Shown one piece after another: positions 38,722 through 47,356 of a stretch of 64,000 bases of DNA. Positions within the stretch are counted from its first letter, which is position 1, and every line of letters begins with the position of its first letter. Below the pieces are notes generated by a model, which was given only the letters and a program-made list of their open reading frames with translations, was not told where the DNA came from and did not search any database. The position numbers and the translations under genes were made by a program. The stretch comes from an uncultured Hyphomicrobiales bacterium (GTDB taxonomy: Bacteria; Pseudomonadota; Alphaproteobacteria; Rhizobiales; Beijerinckiaceae): assembly GCA_903861645.1 (NCBI GenBank), contig CAIOVE010000032.1, forward strand, positions 27,201-91,200, read 5' to 3'.

Positions 38722-39701
38722 GCCGGCCCCCGCTTCTTGTTCTTGGCCAGCGTTTCGGCGCGCGCGGCTGCGGCGTCCTCGCTCAGGCGGGCGTACATGC
38801 GGCCGGGAACGCGAAAGTCCACGTAGAGCAGATCCTTCTCCAGCAAGCGGGCCTCGCGGGCGAGGCGCCCGAGCTGGGCGGCCGCGATTTCCGGGGATTG
38901 TTCGGGCAGCTTCACTTCAAGTCCCGTCGAAAGCTTCAGGTTCCAGCGGCGCTGGCCCACCAGCACGCCGGCGCGAACGCGCCCGCGCAGATCGCCGGCG
39001 GCCTCGACGATCTTGAGGAATTCGCCAATGCGCTTGTTGGCGCCTTCGCCCACCACCAGCGGCAGGTCGGCGAAACGCGCGTCATGCATGTCCATGATTG
39101 GCGCGCCGTCGGAGGCGACGAGTTCGAGGGCGCCGTCCTTCTGCCAGATGGCGAAGGGCGCCCGCTCGACGATCTGGATGATCAGCCGGTTGGGAAACAG
39201 CTTGCGGACGCTGGCTTCCTGGACGAGCGGGATCGCCGTCAGGCGCGCGCGGACATCGTCGACGTCCAGAAACGGCAGCGAATTGTGCTGACTGATGCCA
39301 GCCTCGCGCAGGATTTTGGCTTCATAGAGCTCGCGGGAGCCGGTGATGGTGATGGCTTCGACGCCAAAGCCCAACGCGCGGGCGACCTGATCGGGCAGCG
39401 AACCATTTTCCGCGATGAAACGGGCGTATTGCCCGCCCTGAACGGCGCCGGCGAGGCCAAAGCCGCCAACGAAGAGCAACGACAGAACCTCGGCCACGAA
39501 ATGGGCGCGGGCGAAGCGAATCAGGCGGCTGGAGCGCGTCTCGATGGAGCGTCGGCGGGGTGGGAGTCGTGTCGCGGCGGCGGGTTGGCGGGCCTCGAAG
39601 CCGGCATAGCCCTCGCTCGCCCCGGCCAACGCCGGGCGCGCGGGGGCGAGAGCCCCGAAGGCCTCCTTCAACGATCGCAGGAGGCGTCTTCCACCATCCA
39701 T
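38718..39701 (-). CDS. ftsQ: Cell division protein FtsQ
   Basis: 327 aa; POTRA region AITITGSRELYEAKILREAGISQHNSLPFLDVDDVRARLTAIPLVQEASVRKLFPNRLIIQIVERAPFAIWQ; N-terminal TM; between ddl and ftsA. Confidence 0.95.
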   Translation of the reverse strand: MDGGRRLLRSLKEAFGALAPARPALAGASEGYAGFEARQPAAATRLPPRRRSIETRSSRLIRFARAHFVAEVLSLLFVGGFGLAGAVQGGQYARFIAENGSLPDQVARALGFGVEAITITGSRELYEAKILREAGISQHNSLPFLDVDDVRARLTAIPLVQEASVRKLFPNRLIIQIVERAPFAIWQKDGALELVASDGAPIMDMHDARFADLPLVVGEGANKRIGEFLKIVEAAGDLRGRVRAGVLVGQRRWNLKLSTGLEVKLPEQSPEIAAAQLGRLAREARLLEKDLLYVDFRVPGRMYARLSEDAAAARAETLAKNKKRGPA

Positions 39702-40591
39702 CGAACCAGTCCACCAAACGAAAAACCGGCGTGAGCCGCCATTTCGGGCACAAGCGACGTCTCGGTCATGCCGGGCTGGGTGTTGACCTCGAGGACGACG
39801 AGTTCACCGGTTCCGCCGGGTCGATCGTCGTAACGCAGGTCCGAGCGACTCACCCCCCGGCAACCGAGAGCCGTATGGGCCCTCAACGCCAACTCTTGGA
39901 CCTCTTGGTAAACATTTCGTTTAATTTCCGCCGGCAGGACATGAATTGACCCGCCCTTTGAATACTTTGCGTTGTAGTCGTACCAGCCGCCGTCGGCCGC
40001 GCGGATATCGATAACCCCGAGCGCGCGGTCGCCCATGACGGCGCAGGTCAGCTCACGACCGGCGACGAAACTTTCCGCCAGCAGATGCTCGCCATAGGGC
40101 CAGTCAGGGCGATTCAACTCCTGAGGCGGGTGTTCCTGGCCCTCGCGAACGATGAAAACGCCATAGGACGAGCCTTCCGCGATGGGTTTCAACACATAGG
40201 GCGGGGGCAGGACGTGGGCCCTGGCGGCGTTGGCCCGGCTGACGATCATGCCGCGCGGCACCGGGACGCCGGCGGCCGCCATGACGGTCTTCGCCCGGTC
40301 CTTGTGCATGGCGAGGGCCGAGGCCAGCACGCCGGAGTGGGTGTAGGGGATGCTCAGGATTTCCAGTACGCCCTGAATGGTTCCGTCCTCGCCATAGGGG
40401 CCGTGCAGGGCGTTGAACGCGACTTCGGGCTTCAGCGCGCCGAGCACGCTGGCGATGTCGCGGGCGACGTCGACGCGGGTGACGCGGAATCCCTCGCCTT
40501 CGAGGGCGCGGGCGCAGGCCTCGCCGGAGCGCAACGACACTTCGCGTTCCGAGGACCATCCGCCCATCAGGACGGCGACGTGTTTCGACAT
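39668..40591 (-). CDS. ddl: D-alanine--D-alanine ligase
   Basis: MSKHVAVLMGGWSSEREVSLRSGEACARALEGEGFRV...FNALHGPYGEDGTIQGVLEILSIPYTHSGVLASALAMHK...LEVNTQPGMTETSLVPEMA; 34-nt overlap with ftsQ. Confidence 0.97.
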   Translation of the reverse strand: MSKHVAVLMGGWSSEREVSLRSGEACARALEGEGFRVTRVDVARDIASVLGALKPEVAFNALHGPYGEDGTIQGVLEILSIPYTHSGVLASALAMHKDRAKTVMAAAGVPVPRGMIVSRANAARAHVLPPPYVLKPIAEGSSYGVFIVREGQEHPPQELNRPDWPYGEHLLAESFVAGRELTCAVMGDRALGVIDIRAADGGWYDYNAKYSKGGSIHVLPAEIKRNVYQEVQELALRAHTALGCRGVSRSDLRYDDRPGGTGELVVLEVNTQPGMTETSLVPEMAAHAGFSFGGLVRWMVEDASCDR

Positions 40592-40773
40592 GGGAAAATC
40601 CTGCGTTCCTGCCCGCCGCCGAGGGAGGATCGGCGAGGGCTCCATCATCCGCCGGACGGCGACGCCCGCGAGGCGCGCGCGACCGCATGGCGATCCGCCC
40701 TGGCGCGTCGGCCCGGGCGAATCACTTTTAGCACCTTGGCGAAGTGTCGAGGATTTCCGCTAATTTTTTCCGA

Positions 40774-40817
40774 CCGGGCGGATCGGGCGCGCGATGTCGA
40801 CCGCGCGCGCCGCCCGG
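40774..40817. repeat. Long GC-rich inverted repeat in the intergenic region between ddl and the LLM oxidoreductase
   Basis: Outer arms CCGGGCGG (40774-40781) and CCGCCCGG (40810-40817), with further pairing of internal GGGCGCGCG and CGCGCGC; no T-run on the minus-strand 3' side. Confidence 0.5.
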
Positions 40818-40827
40818 GAGCGGAACG

Positions 40828-41952
40828 TCAGAGGTCGCGGACGGCGGGCAGGACGCGGTCGCGGAACAGCTCCATGCCGCGCCGCACGGCGGTGTCGGGC
40901 ATGTTGCCGATCTTCATGGTCATGTTGAAGACGCCGTGACCAAGGGCCTTGTGGACGTGCTTCATCTGCTTGACCACGCTCTCGGGGCTACCGCAGAACA
41001 CCGTGCCCGCCTCGATCTGCTCCTCCAGCGTGCGCTCGCGCAGCGTCTGGAGGCGCTTGTCGAAATACTGCTTCTGTTCGGCGTTGGCGTAGAAGCCGGT
41101 GTTTTGCAAAACGTCGGTTTGCGCCTCGCGCTGCGGGCGCATCAGCACCCGATGGAAGTAGTCGAGGCCGCTACGCATGATCTCGCGGGCTTCCGTGTCG
41201 CTGTCGGCGATGACGGTCTGGTGGCCGGTGAGAATATGGGCCGGCGTCGGCTCGAAGCCGTTGGCGCGCGCGGCGGTCTTGTAGATTTCGATGTTCTTGC
41301 GCACGAGATCGAGGTCGGCGATGAGCGTGACGCCCATGATCGCCTTGTGCCGGGCGGCGAATTCGGCGGCCTCGGCGTTCGAGGCCGACATGAGGATCGG
41401 CGGCGTCGGCTTCTGCATGGGCTTGGGCCAGATGCAGACCGAGGGGAAATTGTAGTGCTTGCCTTCCCAGCGGAAAGGCTCGTCGGAGGTCCAGCACTTG
41501 ACGATCAGGCGGATCGCCTCGTCGAGACGCTCGTGCGATTCATCGGGATTGATATTGTAGGCGCGGTATTCGTGCGGGATGCCGCGCATCATGCCGGCGA
41601 TGAGGCGTCCGCCGCTCATCACGTCGATCATCGCGTATTCCTCGGCGACGCGCACCGGATTGACCAGCGGCACGAGGTTGCCGAGCATCCCAAGCTTGAT
41701 CTTCTTCGTCCGCGAAACAAGCGCGGCGCCGATCAGGTTGCAGTTCGACATCAGGCCGTAGGGGCTGAAGTGATGCTCGTTGCAGCCGACCCAGTCGAAG
41801 CCGCATTCCTCGGCGTAGGCCATGTCGGCGGTGTACCGCTCGTAGAGGTCCATCGCCTTTTTCGCGTCGAAAGTCTTGGTCGACACGGGCCAGCTTGTCG
41901 GCGGCTCCTCGCAATGGGTCCACGGCATCAGGTGAAAGAAGTTGAACAGCAT
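40828..41952 (-). CDS. LLM class flavin-dependent oxidoreductase
   Basis: 374 aa; MLFNFFHLMPWTHCEEPPTSWPVSTKTFDAKKAMDLYERYTADMAYAEECGFDWVGCNEHHFSPYGLMSN; luciferase-like fold. Confidence 0.9.
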   Translation of the reverse strand: MLFNFFHLMPWTHCEEPPTSWPVSTKTFDAKKAMDLYERYTADMAYAEECGFDWVGCNEHHFSPYGLMSNCNLIGAALVSRTKKIKLGMLGNLVPLVNPVRVAEEYAMIDVMSGGRLIAGMMRGIPHEYRAYNINPDESHERLDEAIRLIVKCWTSDEPFRWEGKHYNFPSVCIWPKPMQKPTPPILMSASNAEAAEFAARHKAIMGVTLIADLDLVRKNIEIYKTAARANGFEPTPAHILTGHQTVIADSDTEAREIMRSGLDYFHRVLMRPQREAQTDVLQNTGFYANAEQKQYFDKRLQTLRERTLEEQIEAGTVFCGSPESVVKQMKHVHKALGHGVFNMTMKIGNMPDTAVRRGMELFRDRVLPAVRDL

Positions 41953-42013
41953 TCGCGAGGTTCCGGCGTTGGTGGGGCCGCCCGCCCCATCGGGAGCGGG
42001 CGGCGCGATGGAT

Positions 42014-42745
42014 TTACTTGCGCTTCATCTCGGCGGCGGTGTTGATCAGCGCGTGGATGTTGCGGGCGTAGTGAACGGCCTTGTTCATGTCGATCGCCTG
42101 GGCGTTGACGCCGTATTCCTTGACCGCGTGGACGGCGGGGCGGGGCGCGGCGAGCAGGCCGGCGGTGAAGGCAGCGACTTCCTTCTCGAGGTCGGCGGCG
42201 GGAACGACGGCGCTGACCGTGCCGATCTCCATTGCCTTGCGCGCGTCGATCATGGCGCAGGTCCACACATGGTACATCAGGGCCTTCATCGGCACGCGGT
42301 CGATCATCGACGACATGACCATGGTCGGCATGATGTTGTGGGAGAATTCCGGAATCTGGAACTGGGCGGCGTCGGAGGCGATGGTGATGTCGGCCGCGGC
42401 CGCCAGCGCGAAGCCAAAGCCGAGCGCCTTGCCCTGCACGACGGCCAGCACCGGCGCGTGCGAGCGGCGCAGCAGGCCATAGGCGCGGAACACGACGTCG
42501 CTCATGTCGCGGCTCTGGAAGGCGTCCATGCCGACCGGGCGCGGCGTGCCCATGGAGGAGCGGCCGACGCAGAAATCCTTGCCGGCGCCGCGCAGGATGA
42601 TGAGCCGGGCCTTGCGCTCCTCGCGCTCGATGACGTCCCCAAGCTCGCCGATCATCGTGTCGAACATGGCGTTGCCATGGTCGGGCCGGTTCATGGTGAT
42701 GGTCAGAACCTCGCCATCGTATTTGCTCTGCAGTTCGTCGCTCAT
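42014..42745 (-). CDS. Enoyl-CoA hydratase/isomerase family protein
   Basis: MSDELQSKYDGEVLTITMNRPDHGNAMFDTMIGEL...LIILRGAGKDFCVGRSSM...VQGKALGFGFALAAAADITIASDAAQFQIPEF. Confidence 0.87.
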   Translation of the reverse strand: MSDELQSKYDGEVLTITMNRPDHGNAMFDTMIGELGDVIEREERKARLIILRGAGKDFCVGRSSMGTPRPVGMDAFQSRDMSDVVFRAYGLLRRSHAPVLAVVQGKALGFGFALAAAADITIASDAAQFQIPEFSHNIMPTMVMSSMIDRVPMKALMYHVWTCAMIDARKAMEIGTVSAVVPAADLEKEVAAFTAGLLAAPRPAVHAVKEYGVNAQAIDMNKAVHYARNIHALINTAAEMKRK

Positions 42746-42832
42746 GCTTTCCTCCACGCGAGGTCCGCCGCGTCGCGGCCTCTTTCAAGGGTCTGTTAGC
42801 GCGAAAGTCGGCGGCGCGTCCACCGCGCCGCG

Positions 42833-43483
42833 TCAGCCGCGACCAAATCGCGCGGGGTCGGCGCGCTGGAAGGCGGGCAGGGGCGCGCAGGCGTCGGCGA
42901 TGCCGTTAATCAAGGCGTATCCGGAAATATCGCGTCCCATGGAGCGCGCGTTGCCCACCTGCGGCACGAGGAAACATTCGAAATAACCGGGCGCATCGCC
43001 GTGGGCGAAGACGCCGCGGTCGGGGCTCGCGGCCAGCATCGTCTCGATGGCGTCGAAACCCGCCGCGCTCCATTTGTTCATCCACTTGCCCATCGCGTCG
43101 GCATCGTCTGGCAGGAGGTCGCGCACGTGATTGCGGACACGCAGATTGTTGATGGGATGAATGTCGCAGGCGATGATCTGGGCGAGCGCCCTTGTGCGCG
43201 CGCGGGATTCCGGATTTTTGGGCAGCAGGGCCGGCGCGGGGATTGTTTCGTCGAGATAGTCGATGATCGCCAGCGATTGATGCAGCATGGCGCCGTTTGG
43301 ACATTGCAGGGTCGGCACGAGTTGCTGCGGATTGATGGCGCGATAGTCCGCCGCGTTCTGTTCGCCCTTGTGCAGGTCGCGGCGGATTTCGCGGAAATCG
43401 ACGCCCTTGAGCTCAAGGGCGATGCGCACGCGCCAGGCGGCGGACGAGCGGACCGCGCCATGCAGGATAAAGGGGCCGCTCAT
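42833..43483 (-). CDS. Glutathione S-transferase family protein, maleylacetoacetate isomerase-like
   Basis: 216 aa; ILHGAVRSSAAWRVRIALELKGVDFREIRRDLHKGEQNAADYRAINPQQLVPTLQCPNGAMLHQSLAIIDYLDE...DIHPINNLRVRNHV. Confidence 0.86.
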   Translation of the reverse strand: MSGPFILHGAVRSSAAWRVRIALELKGVDFREIRRDLHKGEQNAADYRAINPQQLVPTLQCPNGAMLHQSLAIIDYLDETIPAPALLPKNPESRARTRALAQIIACDIHPINNLRVRNHVRDLLPDDADAMGKWMNKWSAAGFDAIETMLAASPDRGVFAHGDAPGYFECFLVPQVGNARSMGRDISGYALINGIADACAPLPAFQRADPARFGRG

Positions 43484-43491
43484 CGTCGTTC

Positions 43492-44514
43492 CTATTTGAA
43501 CATTTCCGTCGCGCGCTTCAGCAGGGACTCGCGGTCGGCGTAGGGAATGGAGCCGAGCAGCTTGACCTGCGCGAAGCGCCTGGCGTCGGGATCGTCCAGC
43601 GCCTCGACCACGCCTTCCGTCACCGTGCCCATCCAGGCCTTGGCGTAGGTGACCTGCGAGTCCTTTTCGAGCAAATGATTGATGAACAGGCGGGCCGCGT
43701 TGGGGTGCGGCGCGCCCTTGAGAATGGCGCCCTGAATGGGCGTGAAGGGGCAGCCGTCCGACGGCGTGATCACCTTCACGGGCAGGCCCTTCAGGGGCGA
43801 GGCGAAGGCGATGATCTGGTTGATGAAGATGGGATACTCCCCACGCGCGACCTTGCGGGAATCATCCTGGAGGTCGCGACCGATCCCCATGTTCTGGGCG
43901 ACGAGCTTTTCGAGGAAGGCCTCGCCATAGGCCTTGTAAAGCACGGCGAAGACCGTCTGACCGCTGCCGACCGCGCGCATGTCGTCGGTTAGGATCCTGC
44001 CTTTCCATTTGGGGTCGAGCAGATCCTTCCACTCGCGGGGTTCATCCTCGGGCTTCACCATGCTCGTATTCGCCAGCATGCAGACGACCTGCACCCAGGC
44101 GGGAACCTGCCATTTGTCGGCGACGAAGGGCGCCCGCAGGCGCGCGGCGTTCGGAATATCGCCATGCTCGGCGATGAAATCGGTGGCGCGTTGCTGGAGG
44201 ATCGAGGAGTCGCCATGGAACTCGACGTCCGCGACATAGTGTTGCGAGGTCTGCTCGACGCGGATGCGCTCGGTCAACTCGCTGGCGCGCGCGTCGAACT
44301 CCTGCACGGCGATGCCGTATTTGTCCTGAAAGGCCTTGACCACGGCCTTCCAGTGGGGGGCGCCGAGTTGCGCGTGATAAACGGTGACGGTCCCTTCCTT
44401 CTTGGCGGCGGCGACCACGTCCGACCATTCCTCCGCGCGCGTCGCCGAACCGGCGAGGACGACGGCGCCCATTGTCAGCGCGGCCAGGACGCTTCGAGGC
44501 AACAATCCGGTCAT
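43492..44514 (-). CDS. ABC transporter extracellular solute-binding protein (Fbp/AfuA family)
   Basis: 340 aa; signal peptide, WSDVVAAAKKEGTVTVYHAQLGAPHWKAVVKAFQDKYGIAVQEFDARASELTERIRVEQTSQHYVADVEFHGDS; no tandem-Tyr motif visible. Confidence 0.87.
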   Translation of the reverse strand: MTGLLPRSVLAALTMGAVVLAGSATRAEEWSDVVAAAKKEGTVTVYHAQLGAPHWKAVVKAFQDKYGIAVQEFDARASELTERIRVEQTSQHYVADVEFHGDSSILQQRATDFIAEHGDIPNAARLRAPFVADKWQVPAWVQVVCMLANTSMVKPEDEPREWKDLLDPKWKGRILTDDMRAVGSGQTVFAVLYKAYGEAFLEKLVAQNMGIGRDLQDDSRKVARGEYPIFINQIIAFASPLKGLPVKVITPSDGCPFTPIQGAILKGAPHPNAARLFINHLLEKDSQVTYAKAWMGTVTEGVVEALDDPDARRFAQVKLLGSIPYADRESLLKRATEMFK

Positions 44515-44678
44515 TCCGATCCACTCCCTCGCGCCATCCGGCGCTCACGTTGAAATTTGGCCGCTGGAGCGGCTCGGTTTCTTGACCTGTAATACGTCAG
44601 TCGTGGTAGTTCTAGCACCGACAAGGGAGCGGCGCGAAAATTTCGCGCGGCGCGACCAGATGGATCGGAGGAAGACGA

Positions 44679-45803
44679 ATGGCCGAGGCGGCGCAGGTGG
44701 CGGACAGGCCCGTCAGCGTATTCGGGCATCCCGTGATCGATTGCGACGCGCATATCGTCGTGCCCTCGATCAAGACGATCATGCCCTATCTCGACGCCTA
44801 CTGGCGGCAACAGTTCCTCAACCGCGGAATCGACAAGATAAGCTGGAACCTGACCAGCGACCCGCCGAACGCGCCGATCTCGGGTCGGCCCGACTGGCGA
44901 CCCGCCAACGGCAAGCCGGGCACCGACCTCGGCCTGTTGCGCTCGGGCGCGCTCGACGCCTTCGGGGTGACCAACGCGATCATGACCTGCGTCTGGGGCG
45001 GCGCCGCCCTGCATAGCGAGGACATGGCCGCCGTGGTCTGCACGGCGGTCAACGACTGGGTGACGAAGGAATGGCTCGACAAGGAGCCCCGGTTGCGCGC
45101 CTCGATCGTCGTGCCGCTGAACAATCCCGAGCTCGCCGCCGAGGAAATCGAACGCCGCGCGGGCGATCCCCGCTTCGTGCAGGTGACCATGTTCGTCGCC
45201 GGAGAGACGCCGCTCGGCAAACGGCACAACTGGCCGATCTTCCTCGCCGCCGAGAAATACGGCATGCCCGTGGGCGTGCACGCGGGCAGTCTTTATCATC
45301 ACCCGATGATGACCAACGGTTACGGCTCGTATTTCCTCGAGGATTACGTCGCGCAGGCCTTCGCCTTCGAGAGCGCCACGCTCAGTCTCGTCAGCGAGGG
45401 CGTCTTCGCCAAGTTCCCGAATCTCAAGGTGGTGTTTCAGGAATCCGGCGTCACGTGGTTGCCGGCCTGCCTGTGGCGCTTCAACAAGACATGGCGCGGC
45501 GTGCGCGCCGAGATTCCATGGGTGAAAAAGCCGCCCAAGGATATCGTGCGCGACCATATTCGCCTGACGACGCAGCCCTTCGACGAGCCCGACGGCGCGG
45601 GCCGGCTGGAGCGCTTCTGCGAGATGATGGACAGCGACCGCATGCTGCTGTTCTCGACGGATTTTCCGCACTGGCATTACGAGGGAACGGACGCCCTGCC
45701 GCTTGATCCTAAAAGCGCGCTGGCGCGGCGCGTTCTGTTCGACAACGCCCTTGAGACCTATCCCCGCCTCGCCGCGGGAAACGCCGGGGAGACCAGGCCA
45801 TGA
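44679..45803 (+). CDS. Amidohydrolase family (amidohydrolase_2, metal-dependent TIM barrel) protein, cassette 1 subunit A
   Basis: 374 aa; PVIDCDAHIVVPSI, VGVHAGSLYHHP, VVFQESGVTWLPACLWRFNKTWRG, LLFSTDFPHWHYEG. Confidence 0.87.
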   Translation: MAEAAQVADRPVSVFGHPVIDCDAHIVVPSIKTIMPYLDAYWRQQFLNRGIDKISWNLTSDPPNAPISGRPDWRPANGKPGTDLGLLRSGALDAFGVTNAIMTCVWGGAALHSEDMAAVVCTAVNDWVTKEWLDKEPRLRASIVVPLNNPELAAEEIERRAGDPRFVQVTMFVAGETPLGKRHNWPIFLAAEKYGMPVGVHAGSLYHHPMMTNGYGSYFLEDYVAQAFAFESATLSLVSEGVFAKFPNLKVVFQESGVTWLPACLWRFNKTWRGVRAEIPWVKKPPKDIVRDHIRLTTQPFDEPDGAGRLERFCEMMDSDRMLLFSTDFPHWHYEGTDALPLDPKSALARRVLFDNALETYPRLAAGNAGETRP

Positions 45804-46921
45804 GCACGCAAACGCTGGACCGACCGCGGCCGGGGCGCGTCACCCCCCGGGAGGCCACGCTCGGGGTCATTGACTGCGATATCCATCCGCAAGCCGCCAC
45901 GCCGACGGAAGTGCTGGATTTCCTGCCCGAGCGCTGGCGCGCCTATGTTCGGGAATATGGCGGGCTGTACCGCCAGCCGCTGTCCGACACGCTGTCGCAT
46001 CCGCGCATGGCGCCGGATGTCGCGCGCGCGGACTCGTGGCCGCCGACGGGCGGACTGCCGGGTTCCGATCTCGCCTTCATGCAGCAACAGCATCTTGATC
46101 CGAACAACGTCGAGTTCGGCATGCTGATGCCGCTCAACCGCGGGCCGGGCAACCAGCGCAACCTCGAATATGGCGCGGCTTTGGCGGGCGCGGTCAACGA
46201 CTGGCAAATCGCCCACTGGGTCGAGCGCGACAAGCGGTTGCGCGCCTCGATCGTGGTGACGCAGGAACATTCGCCCTTCGCCATCGCGGAAATCGAGAAG
46301 CGCGCCGGCGACAAACGATTCTCGCAGATCATGATGCCGCCCAAGTGTCTCGAGCCGCATGGCCGTCGTCGCTACTGGCCGATCTACGAGGCGGCCGTCG
46401 CGCACAATCTGCCAATCGCGCTGCATGTTGGCGGCATCAACGGCTATCCGCCGACCGCGAGCGGCTGGCCTTCGTATTACATCGAGGAACAGCACACCAA
46501 CGTGACGGGCATGCTGAGCCTGATCACCAGCATGGTGGTCGAGGGCGTGTTCGAGCAATTCCCGACGCTGAAAATCGTGCTGGTCGAGGGCGGAGTCGCC
46601 TGGGCGCCGGCGCTCAAATGGCGCCTCGACAAGCAGTGGAAGCGCCTGAAGAGCGAGGCGCCGCATCTCAAGCGCCTGCCGTCCGAATATATCCACGACC
46701 ATTTCTGGCTGACGACGCAGCCGCTCGACGAACCGGACCGCGACAGCGATCTCGTCGAGATGTTCGAGATCGTCGGCTTCGACCGGATCATGTTCTCGAC
46801 CGATTATCCGCACTGGGATTTCGACGAACCGAAATTCGTCGTCAGCAAGCTGCGCATCGGCGAGGACAAGCTGAAGCGCCTGCTGTCGGGCAACGCCAGG
46901 GAGCTCTATGGACTCGCATGA
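45800..46921 (+). CDS. Amidohydrolase family protein, cassette 1 subunit B
   Basis: 373 aa; GVIDCDIHPQA, IALHVGGINGYPPTASGWPSYYIEEQH, IMFSTDYPHWDFDEP; ATGA overlap with upstream gene (45800-45803). Confidence 0.87.
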   Translation: MSTQTLDRPRPGRVTPREATLGVIDCDIHPQAATPTEVLDFLPERWRAYVREYGGLYRQPLSDTLSHPRMAPDVARADSWPPTGGLPGSDLAFMQQQHLDPNNVEFGMLMPLNRGPGNQRNLEYGAALAGAVNDWQIAHWVERDKRLRASIVVTQEHSPFAIAEIEKRAGDKRFSQIMMPPKCLEPHGRRRYWPIYEAAVAHNLPIALHVGGINGYPPTASGWPSYYIEEQHTNVTGMLSLITSMVVEGVFEQFPTLKIVLVEGGVAWAPALKWRLDKQWKRLKSEAPHLKRLPSEYIHDHFWLTTQPLDEPDRDSDLVEMFEIVGFDRIMFSTDYPHWDFDEPKFVVSKLRIGEDKLKRLLSGNARELYGLA

Positions 46922-47337
46922 GCAAGAAGCGACACGTCGTGGCGGCCGTCGATGAAGTGCCGCCGGGATCGCGCAAGCATCTCAACCTCGCGGGACGCGA
47001 GATCGCCCTGTTCAATCTGGGCGGCGAATTCTTCGCGCTGGGCGACAAATGCCCGCATGAAAGCGGCTCGCTGTGCGCGGGCAAGATTGTCGGCCTCGCG
47101 GAGGCCGACACGCCCGGTCACTACCGGCTGTCGCGCGATGGCGAATTCGTCAAATGCCCCTGGCACGGGTGGGAGTTCGACATCCGCACGGGGCAATCAT
47201 GGTGCGACCCGACGCGCACGCGCGCGCGCGCCTACGAGACCGCTGTCGCCGCTGGCGAGACGCTGGTCAAGGGCCCTTACGTCGCGGATACCTATCCGGT
47301 GCGGGTCGAGGAAAATTACATCGTGATCGACGTCTGA
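46918..47337 (+). CDS. Rieske (2Fe-2S) protein, cassette 1
   Basis: MSKKRHVVAAVDEVPPGSRKHLNLAGREIALFNLGGEFFALGDKCPHESGSLCAGK...GEFVKCPWHGWEFDIRTGQSWCDP; Cys-X-His...Cys-X2-His; ATGA overlap 46918-46921. Confidence 0.88.
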   Translation: MSKKRHVVAAVDEVPPGSRKHLNLAGREIALFNLGGEFFALGDKCPHESGSLCAGKIVGLAEADTPGHYRLSRDGEFVKCPWHGWEFDIRTGQSWCDPTRTRARAYETAVAAGETLVKGPYVADTYPVRVEENYIVIDV

Positions 47338-47356
47338 TCGCGGGAGGGTTTGGAGC

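Noticed and set aside
44515-44678. Sigma-70-like promoter with TTGACC at 44582
   Set aside because: A -35-like hexamer is present but no convincing -10 at 16-18 bp spacing; not enough to call a feature.
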